A stretch of DNA of 26,719 nt from contig CAZFGT010000035.1 in NCBI GenBank assembly GCA_964518505.1, positions 1-26,719 of the forward strand. The letters run 5' to 3'. The notes under the pieces are model-generated. The model did no database searches, had not been told where the DNA came from, and worked only from the letters and a program-made list of their open reading frames with translations. The DNA is from DASPUH01 sp964518505. Lineage in GTDB: Bacteria; Chloroflexota; Limnocylindria; Limnocylindrales; CSP1-4. How positions within the stretch are numbered: position 1 is the first letter of the stretch; every line of letters begins with the position of its first letter. Positions 7,384-15,018 of the stretch are shown here, piece after piece. Both the position numbers and the translations under genes were made by a program.

Positions 7384-8442
7384 GTGAACGTCGCCACCCC
7401 CCTGCCCGAGCAGCGACGGGCCTCGGTCCGGGACGTCGAGCAGACGATCCTGTCGCGCATCGCGCGGGGCGACTATCCGGTCGGCCATCGCCTGCCTTCG
7501 TGCGAGCGGCTCGGCCGCCAGCTGGGGGCCAACAAGAACACCGTCAGCAAGGCCTACCAGGCGCTGGCGGCCAAGGGGTACACCGTTTCGACCCCCGGCC
7601 GGGGCACCTTCGTCACGGGCCAGGCGTCGGGCGCCTGGGGCGAGAACATGCAGGCCGAGATCATGACCCGCCTCAGCGAGGTCATGGCCCAGGGGGCGAC
7701 GATGGGCATCTCCGCCGACGAGCTGGAGGCGCTCGCCCTGGCCGCCATCCGGGACCGCTTCCGCCGTGCCGAACCACGCATCGGCTACGTCGACTGCAAC
7801 CGCACCGAGGCTCGCGAACTGGCCCGTGAGCTGGGCCTTTCGCTGGCCACCACGATCGAGCCACTCGTCGTCTCGGACGTGCCGCCGGCCCGGAGCGCCG
7901 ACAGCTTCGATCTCCTGGCCGTCAACATCGCCCATCTCCGGGCGGTCGAAAGCCGGCTCGGGCACGGGGCCGGCGCGGGGCGGAGCCAGGTCGTGCCCAT
8001 GGTCGTCATGCCGACCGCCGACACGGTGACGACGGTGGCCGAGCTCGCTGCCGGCACGCGCCTCCTCATCCTGTCGGACACGGAGGAGGTGCTCCACACG
8101 CTGGAGGGCGTCGCGCGCGGCGTGAACCCCGCCATCCACGTCTCGGGGCTCCTGTCTTCCAGCCCCCGCCTGGACGATGTCCTGGCCAGCGCCGACGCGG
8201 TCCTCGTGACGCGCACGGCGCAGCGGCGCCTGGGCCACGGCCTGCGGGCGGCGACCGTCATCGTCGCCTCGTTCAAGCTCGATGAGCAGTCGGTCCTGGA
8301 GCTGGCCGGGCGCCGCGCGGCGCTCCAGCAGGCGCAGCTCGCCGGGCCGTCCGACACCACTCCCACCTCACGGCACGCTCCCGCCCGACGGGGCGCGAGC
8401 GGCCCATCCGATACGCGACGGCCGGTGCGTCAGCCGGCCTGA
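7384..8442 (+). CDS. GntR-type transcriptional regulator with unclassified effector domain
   Basis: This 352-aa regulator starts at GTG 7384, preceded by AGGAG at 5-nt spacing; a TTG at 7354 in frame has no such site. Residues about 13-80 form a GntR winged helix: the helix-turn-helix with KNTVSKAYQALAAKGY, then the wing ending GRGTFV. Behind it are a helical linker (about 90-125) and roughly 200 residues that I cannot match to FCD, UTRA, YtrA-type or aminotransferase (MocR) effector domains. That part alternates strands and helices (IGYVDCNRTEA, LVVSDVPPA, PMVVMP, RLLILSD, AVLVTRT), like a two-lobed periplasmic-binding-type fold. The last 35 or so residues are rich in Pro, Arg and Ser and are probably disordered. 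It diverges from the aminotransferase operon and lies 43 nt ahead of a second aminotransferase, so it probably controls both units. Confidence 0.85.
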   Translation: MNVATPLPEQRRASVRDVEQTILSRIARGDYPVGHRLPSCERLGRQLGANKNTVSKAYQALAAKGYTVSTPGRGTFVTGQASGAWGENMQAEIMTRLSEVMAQGATMGISADELEALALAAIRDRFRRAEPRIGYVDCNRTEARELARELGLSLATTIEPLVVSDVPPARSADSFDLLAVNIAHLRAVESRLGHGAGAGRSQVVPMVVMPTADTVTTVAELAAGTRLLILSDTEEVLHTLEGVARGVNPAIHVSGLLSSSPRLDDVLASADAVLVTRTAQRRLGHGLRAATVIVASFKLDEQSVLELAGRRAALQQAQLAGPSDTTPTSRHAPARRGASGPSDTRRPVRQPA

Positions 8443-8485
8443 AACCGAACCTGCCCATGACGGCGGTCACCCTCGGAGGTCCACC

Positions 8486-9799
8486 ATGAACGCGCTCGCA
8501 ACCCCCACCGCCTCGGCGACCAGGCAGCAGGAGCTGCTGCAGCGCGCGGACCGGGTGCTCGCCGGCGGTGCCCTGGGCACCTTCGTCCTGCCCCCCGAAG
8601 TCGACCTCGTCGTCGCCTCAGGCCATGCCGGGCATGTCACTGACGTGGCGGGCCGCGACTACATCGACTTCCACCTTGGTTCCGGCCCGGCCCTCCTCGG
8701 CCACGCCCACCCTGAGATCGTCGAGGCTGTCCAGCGCCAGCTGGCCAAGGGCTCCACGTACTACTTCCTCAATGAGCCGGCCATCCAGCTGGCCGAGCGG
8801 ATGGTCGGCGCGATCCCCTGCGCGGACCACCTCCAGTACGCCGGCTCGGGTTCCGAGGCGACGTTGTACGCCCTGCGGCTGGCCCGCGCCGCGACGAAGC
8901 GCCAGAAGGTCCTCAAGTTCGAGGGCGGCTGGCACGGCATGAACGAATACGCCCTGTGGGGCACGACACCCTCCACGCCCAGCCACTACCCCGTGGCGGA
9001 GCCCGACTCGGCTGGCCTCCCCGGCGTGATCGGACCCGAGGTCCTGGTGGCGCCCTTCAACGACATCGCCCGGGCGACCGAGCTCATCACCGCCCACGCC
9101 GACGAACTCGCCGCCGTCATCGTCGAGCCGCTGCAGCGGGTCCTCAAGCCTGTCCCCGGTTTCCTCGAGGCCCTTCGAGCGCTCACCGCGCGCCACGGCA
9201 TCGTCCTGGTCTTCGACGAGATCGTGACCGGCTTCCGGATCGCCTGGGGCGGCGCCCAGGAGGCCTACGGGGTCGTGCCTGACATGGCCACCTACGGCAA
9301 GGCCATGTCCGGGGGCTTCGCCATGGCCGCCATCGTCGGCAAGAAGGACCTCATGTGTTACGTCGATGCGCGCCGCACCGACCTCGGCCGCCGGGTCTGG
9401 GCGGGGGGCACGCTCAACGGCAATCCCATCGCGGCGACCGCCGGCGTGGTCAGCCTGGACGTCCTCAGTCGCCCCGGTGCGTACGACCACCTGCACCGGC
9501 TGGGTTCCCGTTTCCGCCGCGCCATCGAGGCCAGCGGGGCCGCCCATGGCTTCGCCGTCCAGGCACTCGGCGAGGACGCCGTGTTCGGCGTCAGGTTCAT
9601 GGCCAACGCTGCGCCCACCAGCTGGGCCGACCTCCTGGCGGCCGACAAGGACCTTGGCCTGCGCTGGGCGATCGAGCTCATCAAGCGCGGCATCCTCGTC
9701 AACCCCAACGAGAAGTTCTACATCTCGCTGACGCATACCGACGCCGACATCGACCAGGCGGTCGAGGCCGTGGACGAGGCCTTCGCCGCCATGGCCTAG
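8486..9799 (+). CDS. Class III aminotransferase, glutamate-1-semialdehyde aminomutase-like
   Basis: This 437-aa PLP enzyme is of the class III family, in the branch annotated as glutamate-1-semialdehyde 2,1-aminomutase. The start is ATG 8486, with GGAGGT at 8475-8480. GSGSEATLYALRLARA (about 120-135) binds PLP phosphate, Asp about 244 in VFDEIVTGFR binds the pyridine nitrogen, and Lys about 272 in TYGKAMSGG is the Schiff-base lysine. ATYGKAMSGGF resembles aminomutases more than omega-transaminases. No other haem-biosynthesis gene is nearby, and the gene sits between a GntR regulator and a PLP decarboxylase. A catabolic or biosynthetic transaminase acting on a diamine or amino acid is therefore likelier than a true HemL. 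It is co-transcribed with the decarboxylase 43 nt downstream. Confidence 0.85.
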   Translation: MNALATPTASATRQQELLQRADRVLAGGALGTFVLPPEVDLVVASGHAGHVTDVAGRDYIDFHLGSGPALLGHAHPEIVEAVQRQLAKGSTYYFLNEPAIQLAERMVGAIPCADHLQYAGSGSEATLYALRLARAATKRQKVLKFEGGWHGMNEYALWGTTPSTPSHYPVAEPDSAGLPGVIGPEVLVAPFNDIARATELITAHADELAAVIVEPLQRVLKPVPGFLEALRALTARHGIVLVFDEIVTGFRIAWGGAQEAYGVVPDMATYGKAMSGGFAMAAIVGKKDLMCYVDARRTDLGRRVWAGGTLNGNPIAATAGVVSLDVLSRPGAYDHLHRLGSRFRRAIEASGAAHGFAVQALGEDAVFGVRFMANAAPTSWADLLAADKDLGLRWAIELIKRGILVNPNEKFYISLTHTDADIDQAVEAVDEAFAAMA

Positions 9800-9842
9800 G
9801 GCCCACCCGCGGTCCAGGCGCCCGGGTGCGAGGAGGGACAGC

Positions 9843-11201
9843 GTGGAGTGGACCGAGTTCATCCGCCCCGACCGCGACGGCCGCCTGCGCATCGAGCAGG
9901 TTGACGCCGAGGACCTCGCCACGTCGTTCGGCACGCCGACCTACGTGACGTCGGAGCAGCAGATCCGTCGGAACTACCGGCGCTTCCGTGACGCCTTCGC
10001 GACCCTCTATCCGAACGTGGTCGTCCTGTACGCCACCAAGGCCAACAACGATCTCGCCGTCCGCCGGATCCTGACATCAGAGGGTGCCGGCGGGGACTGC
10101 TTCGGCCTTGGTGAACTCACCATCTCGCTCCTCGCCGGGACGCCCCCCGACCGACTCGTCCTCAATGGCAGCAACAAGGGCATCGCGGAGCTCGAGGCGG
10201 CGATCGACCTTGGTGTCACCGTCAACGTCGATGACCCGAGCGAGCTCGGGCTCGTCAAGGAGCTCGCCCGGCAGCACGGGAAACAGGCGCGCGTGCGTCT
10301 TCGGGTCCTCCCGTTCAGCTACGCCGACCCGGCGTCACTCCCCGATGACCTCGCAACGATCGCGCGTGATCGCAGCCACGACAAGTGGGGCATGGATCGG
10401 GCCACCGTGGCAGCCGTGCTGCCCGAGGCGCTTCGCGCGCAGGAGCTCGACCTCGCTGGGCTGCACTTCCACGTGAGTCGGTTGCGGCCGACGACTGAGC
10501 ACTTTGCACTAGCCGTCGACCTGATCGTGGGGGCCATGGCCGAGCTCCGTGACGCGCACGGGTGGGAGCCGCGGGAGCTTGACATCGGGGGTGGATTCGC
10601 CCACGAGCGCGATCCTGAAAGCGGTCGACCCGCCGGGGACCACCATGTTGCGTCGGCGGAGGACTACGCGGCGGCGATCGTGGGGCAGCTCCGGGCGGGC
10701 CTCGCACGGTTCCGCCTCCGTGAACCCCAGCTCATCCTCGAGCCGGGACGCCATCTCGTCAGCAATGCGACCGTGTTGCTCACGCGGGTCGGGATCATCA
10801 AGCGGCTCCCGAGCTCCGACCTCACCTGGGTCAACGTGGATGCCAGTACGAGCCACGCCATCAGGACCGAGCTCCAGGGCTATCGGTACGAGATCGTCCA
10901 CGCCACGCGGGTCGGAGAACCCGTCAGCCTGACGGCGAATATCACGGGTCCGACCTGCACCCTCGACCTCCTCGGCGAGCACCGGGCGCTGCCCGAAACG
11001 GCACCCGGCGATCTGCTGGCCATCCTCGATGTCGGGGCCTACGCGGAGGTCTTCGCCACGCAGTTCAATGCCATCCCGCGACCTGCGGCGGTGCTGGTCG
11101 ACGGACGGCGGGCGGACGTCATCCGGCGTCGCGAGACGATCGAGGACCTCTTGGCCCTGCAGTCGGTCCCCCTGCGCCTCCTCGCCGGTTCGAGCGCCTG
11201 A
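9843..11201 (+). CDS. Fold-type III PLP decarboxylase (DapDC/ODC superfamily) with altered specificity residues
   Basis: This 452-aa protein is of the diaminopimelate/ornithine/arginine decarboxylase superfamily: an alanine-racemase-type barrel (about 40-310) followed by a beta-domain. The start is GTG 9843 after AGGAGG. Lys about 66 in YATKANND is the PLP lysine, GGG (about 249-251) and EPGR (about 300-303) bind the cofactor phosphate, and Cys about 372 in GPTC is the active-site cysteine. GAYAEV (about 398-403) supplies the C-terminal Tyr. Two features are unusual. The residue after the Cys is Thr, where diaminopimelate enzymes have Glu and ornithine enzymes Asp. The usual H-x-GS motif is HVSR (about 210-213). 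The family assignment is firm, but I would not call it LysA; the substrate is probably not diaminopimelate. It is paired with the upstream aminotransferase. Confidence 0.8.
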   Translation: MEWTEFIRPDRDGRLRIEQVDAEDLATSFGTPTYVTSEQQIRRNYRRFRDAFATLYPNVVVLYATKANNDLAVRRILTSEGAGGDCFGLGELTISLLAGTPPDRLVLNGSNKGIAELEAAIDLGVTVNVDDPSELGLVKELARQHGKQARVRLRVLPFSYADPASLPDDLATIARDRSHDKWGMDRATVAAVLPEALRAQELDLAGLHFHVSRLRPTTEHFALAVDLIVGAMAELRDAHGWEPRELDIGGGFAHERDPESGRPAGDHHVASAEDYAAAIVGQLRAGLARFRLREPQLILEPGRHLVSNATVLLTRVGIIKRLPSSDLTWVNVDASTSHAIRTELQGYRYEIVHATRVGEPVSLTANITGPTCTLDLLGEHRALPETAPGDLLAILDVGAYAEVFATQFNAIPRPAAVLVDGRRADVIRRRETIEDLLALQSVPLRLLAGSSA

Positions 11202-11202
11202 T

Positions 11203-11229
11203 ACCTGGTCGGGCGACGGCTCACCAGGT
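11203..11229. terminator. Possible bidirectional stem-loop between convergent genes
   Basis: ACCTGGT (11203-11209) and ACCAGGT (11223-11229) form a perfect 7-bp inverted repeat around a 13-nt loop, between the decarboxylase (+) and the gamma-glutamyltransferase (-). The right arm covers the last codon and stop of the transferase. There is no T-tract on either side, so intrinsic termination is only possible, not shown. Confidence 0.35.
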
Positions 11230-12855
11230 CGCTGGGAGGCCGGCGCTCCGGGGATCGGTCGCCGCCAGGAGCGCGCCGCCCTGGGCCGGCCCGCCGTCGA
11301 GCAGGGCGATGCCGTGGCAGTGGCCCAGCAGGCTGTCGAACCGCCTGGTCGTCTCGACGTCATGGCCCAGGCGCCCGAGGCCACGCAGGAGGCCCGGCCG
11401 GAACCGTGGTTCGGCCCGCACGATCTTGGCCGGCGCCAGATGCCGTTCAGGCTCGGCGAACCAGCGCGGCATGGCGATCGCGCTGGCCACGTCCAGGCCG
11501 CCATCGACGAGGGCGCTGACGACCTGGGCGTGGATCTGCGGCTGGGCGTCACCGCCCATGGAACCCACGACGACCCACGGCCGGCCGTCCCGGAAGAGCA
11601 TCCCCGGCATCAGGGTATGGAGCGTCCGCTTGCTCGGCGCGAGCACGTTGGCGCGCGTCGGATCCAGGCTGAAGAACGAGCCGCGGTTCTGGTAGACGAC
11701 GCCGGTGGCCGGATCGACCACGCCCGAGCCGAACGTCATGTAGTTGGACTCGATCAGGCTCACCGCGCAGCCCTCGTCGTCGACGACGCCCAGCCAGATC
11801 GTGCCGCCGCCCCGCGGCAGCTTCCCCGGTTCGATGGTGGCGGCCCGGGCCGGGTCGATGCGGCGGGCAAGATCGGCGGCGTATCCCGGTGACAGCAGGC
11901 GCTCGAGGGGCGTGGGGCTGACGGCGGGATCGGTGAGGTACGCGTCGCGGTCGGCCATGGCCAGCCTGGCCGCCTCCAGGCCAAGGTGCGTCCAGCGCAG
12001 GTCGGCGCCCCTGCCGCCGGCGAAGACACGCGGTCCCGGCGGCTCGAACCGCGCCAGGACGTTCAGCATCTCCAGGGCCACGAAGCCCTGGCTGTTGGGC
12101 GGATGCGTCGTCACCGTCGTGCCGCGGTAGTCGGTCCCGATCGGCTCCGTCCAGGTGGACGTGTGGCTGCCCAGGTCCTCCAGGGTGATCGAGCTGCCGG
12201 CCGCTGCCAGCGCACGGGCCTGGTGCTGGGCCGTCTCGCCCTCGTAGAACTCGTCCCAGCCCAGGTCTGCCACACGCTGCAGCGTCGCGGCGAGGGCCGG
12301 CAGCCGGACCCGTTCGCCGGGCCGCCACGCGCGGCCGTGGGGCCGGTAGATGCCGAACCAGGACGCGTCCGGGCCGACGGCGTCGCGGAAGGTCGGCGCG
12401 GCCCGCTCGACGGCCTCGATGAAGCCGCCCCACGCAGCGAAGCCATCGCGCGCCAGCTCGATCGCGGGGTCCAGCAGGGCGGCCCGGGGGAGCCGGCCGA
12501 AGCGGTCGTGGGCATCGCCCCACGAGCGCACGGCCCCGGGCACGGTGACCGACAGGCCGCCGCGCAACGGCAGCTCGTCCAGGCCGGCGCGGACCAGCCC
12601 GCTGGCGTCCGCCGCCGCGCCGGATCGGCCCGACCCGTTGAGGCCCACCTCCTGGGTGGCCCGTGGGTCCCAGATCAGCCAGAACGCGTCGCCGCCGATG
12701 CCGCACGCGCTGCCGAAGACGACCGCCAGGGCCGCGTTCGTGGCGATGGCCGCGTCGACCGCCGAGCCGCCCGCCCGCAGGATGTCACGGCCGATCGCGG
12801 TGGCCAGGTGATGGGGTGCCACGACCGCCCCATGCCTGCCGTAAGCGGCCGGCAT
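11221..12855 (-). CDS. ggt: Gamma-glutamyltransferase-family Ntn hydrolase, cytosolic
   Basis: This 544-aa member of the gamma-glutamyltranspeptidase family is made as a precursor that cleaves itself before a catalytic Thr. GGSAVDAAIATNAAL (about 30-44) is the family's N-terminal signature. Thr about 352 in GGGTIWLGVVD aligns with the Thr that begins the small subunit (TTHxSVVD) of E. coli Ggt. GSMGGD corresponds to the oxyanion Gly-Gly motif. NGSGRSG (about 73-79) replaces the classical RExAP stretch around the substrate arginine. I chose ATG 12855, with GGAGG upstream, over an in-frame start at 12873 that would touch the ATPase stop. There is no signal peptide, unlike periplasmic Ggt. It is the last gene of the transporter operon, 17 nt after ehuA, so it probably processes an imported gamma-glutamyl or related amide compound. 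Confidence 0.85.
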   Translation of the reverse strand: MPAAYGRHGAVVAPHHLATAIGRDILRAGGSAVDAAIATNAALAVVFGSACGIGGDAFWLIWDPRATQEVGLNGSGRSGAAADASGLVRAGLDELPLRGGLSVTVPGAVRSWGDAHDRFGRLPRAALLDPAIELARDGFAAWGGFIEAVERAAPTFRDAVGPDASWFGIYRPHGRAWRPGERVRLPALAATLQRVADLGWDEFYEGETAQHQARALAAAGSSITLEDLGSHTSTWTEPIGTDYRGTTVTTHPPNSQGFVALEMLNVLARFEPPGPRVFAGGRGADLRWTHLGLEAARLAMADRDAYLTDPAVSPTPLERLLSPGYAADLARRIDPARAATIEPGKLPRGGGTIWLGVVDDEGCAVSLIESNYMTFGSGVVDPATGVVYQNRGSFFSLDPTRANVLAPSKRTLHTLMPGMLFRDGRPWVVVGSMGGDAQPQIHAQVVSALVDGGLDVASAIAMPRWFAEPERHLAPAKIVRAEPRFRPGLLRGLGRLGHDVETTRRFDSLLGHCHGIALLDGGPAQGGALLAATDPRSAGLPATW

Positions 12856-12872
12856 GGGCACCTCCGGGAGCA

Positions 12873-13637
12873 CTACCGGTCGAGCACGGCGCGGAGGAAG
12901 TTGCGGGTCCGTTCGTTGGTCGGGTTGGTGAACATCGTCTCCGGCCCGGTGTCCTCCACGATCCTGCCGCCGTCCATGAAGATGACCCGATCGGAGATGT
13001 CCTTGGCGAAGTTCATCTCGTGGGTCACGATCAGCATGGTCATCGATGTCTCGCGGGCGATCTTCCGCACCACGCGCAGGACCTCGCCGATGAGCTCGGG
13101 GTCGAGGGCGGAGGTGATCTCGTCGAAGAGCATGATCTCCGGCTGCATGGCCAGGGCCCGGGCGATGGCCACCCGCTGCTGCTGGCCCCCCGAGAGCTTG
13201 CGGGGATACTCGTCGGTCTTCTCCGAGAGCCCGACCACGCCAAGGAGCTCGCGCGCCCGCGCCTCGGCCGCCGCTCGGGTCATGCCCAGCACCTCGATGG
13301 GCGCCAGCATGATGTTCTGCAGGGCGGTCATGCGCGGGAACAGGTTGAAGTCCTGGAAGACCATCCCGATCTTGCCCCTGACCGACCGCAGGTGCTTGGG
13401 GTCGTCGGGCACCAGCTTGTCCCCCACGCGTCGTGCGCCCAGCAGCTCCCCGTCCACCTCGATGGTGCCGCTGTCCGGCTTCTCCAGGGTCATGACGAGG
13501 CGCAGCAGGGTGGTCTTGCCCGATCCGCTCGGACCGATGATGGCGAGTTTCTGGCCCAGCGGCACCGTGAGATCGATCGAGCGCAGCACCTCCAGGGGCC
13601 CGTATGACTTGGAGACCGCGCGCATGGAGAGGGTCAT
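12873..13637 (-). CDS. ehuA: Polar amino acid ABC transporter ATPase, EhuA-like
   Basis: This 254-aa ATP-binding subunit of a polar amino acid uptake transporter couples ATP hydrolysis to import through the two permeases upstream. Walker A is GPSGSGKT (about 35-42), the Q-loop Gln about 95 sits in VFQDFNLFP, the signature is LSGGQQQ (about 148-154), Walker B ends in FDE (about 171-173), and the switch His is about 206 in VTHEM. The ATG at 13637 follows the EhuD stop by 12 nt with a GAGGGAG site. The family resembles GlnQ/HisP/EhuA; the Ehu name rests mainly on the permease and binding-protein partners. The protein is full length and intact. Confidence 0.9.
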   Translation of the reverse strand: MTLSMRAVSKSYGPLEVLRSIDLTVPLGQKLAIIGPSGSGKTTLLRLVMTLEKPDSGTIEVDGELLGARRVGDKLVPDDPKHLRSVRGKIGMVFQDFNLFPRMTALQNIMLAPIEVLGMTRAAAEARARELLGVVGLSEKTDEYPRKLSGGQQQRVAIARALAMQPEIMLFDEITSALDPELIGEVLRVVRKIARETSMTMLIVTHEMNFAKDISDRVIFMDGGRIVEDTGPETMFTNPTNERTRNFLRAVLDR

Positions 13638-13649
13638 CGTCTCCCTCGA

Positions 13650-14330
13650 CTAGTGGCCAGGCTGCCTGGACGTGGATTCTGCCTGGGCGACGCGCTTCGA
13701 GAGCGTATTGACGACCCAGGCCCCGCCAAGGCTCAGCGACAGGACGATGATCCCGAGGAGGGTGAACGGCTCGAGGTAGCGATACGTCGTGCTGCCGATG
13801 TCATTGGTGACGGCGAAAAGCTCGAGCACGGTGATCGTGCTGAGGAGCATCGAATCCTTGAACATGCCGATCAGGTTGTTGCCGAACATGGGGACCACGG
13901 GCGGATAGGCCTGGGGCAGGACGACCCGCCGCCAGGTCGTACGGCTCGACAGGTTGAGGGCCGTGGCGACCTCCCACTGGCCGCGGGGCACGCTCTCGAT
14001 GCCGGCCCGGTAGATCTCCGCCGTGTAGGCGCTGTAGTTGAGGCCCAGGCCCAGGATCCCCGTCGCGATGGCCGGCAGGGTGATGCCCCAGAACGGCAGG
14101 ACGTAGAACAGGAAGAAGAGCTGGATGAGCAGCGGCGTGTCGCGGAAGAACTCGACGTAGGCGTTGCCGATCCAGCGCAGCACGCGGACCTGGCTCATGC
14201 GGACCACGGCCAGGATGAGGCCCCCCATGAGGGCCAGCGTCATGCCGCAGACCGTGGCGATGAAGGTGATCCTGGCGCCGTCGACCAGGGTCGGCAGGAT
14301 CTGCTGGGCGAAGCCGAAGTCGAACGTCAT
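13650..14330 (-). CDS. ehuD: Amino acid ABC transporter permease, EhuD-like
   Basis: This 226-aa integral membrane permease of the His/Glu/Gln/Arg/opine family has several clear hydrophobic segments, starting near residues 18-40. It carries the cytoplasmic EAA loop (VATALNLSSRTTWRRVVLPQA region) that docks on the ATPase. FFRDTPLLIQLFFLFYVLP, the Y-S-AYTAEIYRAGIESV stretch and the STTYRYLEPFTL tail are what I associate with EhuD of ectoine/hydroxyectoine transporters. Its ATG at 14330 overlaps the EhuC stop by 4 nt (ATGA, 14327-14330), so the two permeases are translationally coupled and probably form a heterodimer. A longer in-frame extension to 14471 overlaps ehuC and is rejected. Confidence 0.88.
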   Translation of the reverse strand: MTFDFGFAQQILPTLVDGARITFIATVCGMTLALMGGLILAVVRMSQVRVLRWIGNAYVEFFRDTPLLIQLFFLFYVLPFWGITLPAIATGILGLGLNYSAYTAEIYRAGIESVPRGQWEVATALNLSSRTTWRRVVLPQAYPPVVPMFGNNLIGMFKDSMLLSTITVLELFAVTNDIGSTTYRYLEPFTLLGIIVLSLSLGGAWVVNTLSKRVAQAESTSRQPGH

Positions 14331-14971
14331 ATCAGGCGTTCCACGCGCACGTTGCGGCCGACCCGCCGCTCGACCACCCGCACGCCACGCGCCAGGGGGA
14401 ACGCGATGAGGAAGTAGATCAGCAGCACCGCCACATACGTCTCGGTCACCTGGCCGGTGTTGCGCGCCCACTGGCGGCCCTGGAAGGCCAGGTCGGCGAT
14501 CGTGATCAGGGAGGTCAGGGCCGTGCTCTTCATCATCTCGATGAGGAGGTTGCCGAAGGGCGGCAGCATCGTCTGGATGGCCTGCGGGATGATGACCCGC
14601 CGCATGGCCACGAAGCGCGACATGTTGAGCGCGACGGTCGCCTCGACCTGCGCTCGCGGCACGTTGAGGATCGCCGCGCGGACGACCTCCGAGCCGTACG
14701 CCCCGGTGTTGAGGCCAAGGACGATGACCGCCGTCTCGAGTGGGGCGAGGATGATGCCCACGAGCGGCAGGACGAAGAAGAAGTAGTAGAGCTGGACGAT
14801 CGTCGAGGTGCCCCGGAAGAGCTCGACATACACAGTCGTGGCCAGCCTCACCGCCCGCCAGCGAGACAGGCGAGCGAGGCCGGCCGCGAATGCCACGACC
14901 AGAGCGACGATCGCGGAGAGGACGGTCACCTGGAGGGTGACGGCGGCTCCGCTAAGGAGACTCTCCAGCAC
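14327..14971 (-). CDS. ehuC: Amino acid ABC transporter permease, EhuC-like
   Basis: This 214-aa permease is partner to the EhuD-like protein. It has a hydrophobic N-terminal segment (about 5-35), the ELFRGTSTIVQLYYFFFVLP helix start, and the EAA loop ending VIIPQA. LGLNTGAYGSEVVRAAI and the LTSLITIADLAFQG stretch match what I know of EhuC. The start is GTG at 14971. Its upstream Shine-Dalgarno is weak, and no better in-frame start is visible. It follows the binding-protein gene after a 47-nt gap. Substrate specificity is set by the binding protein, so this entry alone does not show ectoine transport. Confidence 0.87.
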   Translation of the reverse strand: MLESLLSGAAVTLQVTVLSAIVALVVAFAAGLARLSRWRAVRLATTVYVELFRGTSTIVQLYYFFFVLPLVGIILAPLETAVIVLGLNTGAYGSEVVRAAILNVPRAQVEATVALNMSRFVAMRRVIIPQAIQTMLPPFGNLLIEMMKSTALTSLITIADLAFQGRQWARNTGQVTETYVAVLLIYFLIAFPLARGVRVVERRVGRNVRVERLI

Positions 14972-15018
14972 GGTCGACCTGGATGGTCAACGCGACGTGA
15001 TGGAGATATCGGAAACGG

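Noticed and set aside
7384..8442. MocR/EnuR-type regulator, suggested by the nearby aminotransferases and Ehu-type transporter
   Set aside because: The C-terminal part has no aminotransferase fold motifs and no PLP lysine context; the aminotransferases are separate genes.
8486..9799. True hemL (glutamate-1-semialdehyde aminomutase of haem synthesis)
   Set aside because: No haem gene is nearby and the operon context is a regulator plus PLP decarboxylase; only the superfamily branch is supported.
9800..9842. CACCCG/CGGGTG repeat between the aminotransferase and decarboxylase genes as a terminator
   Set aside because: Only six base pairs with a 13-nt loop, no U-tract, and the downstream gene has its own Shine-Dalgarno immediately after; chance in GC-rich DNA.
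9843..11201. Simple lysA (diaminopimelate decarboxylase) call
   Set aside because: The Glu after the active-site Cys and the H-x-GS motif are both replaced, and no lysine-biosynthesis gene is nearby.
13657..13669. Perfect palindrome CCAGGC-T-GCCTGG near the end of ehuD
   Set aside because: It lies within codons at the gene end, has no room for a hairpin loop, and no promoter or start site nearby suggests an operator.
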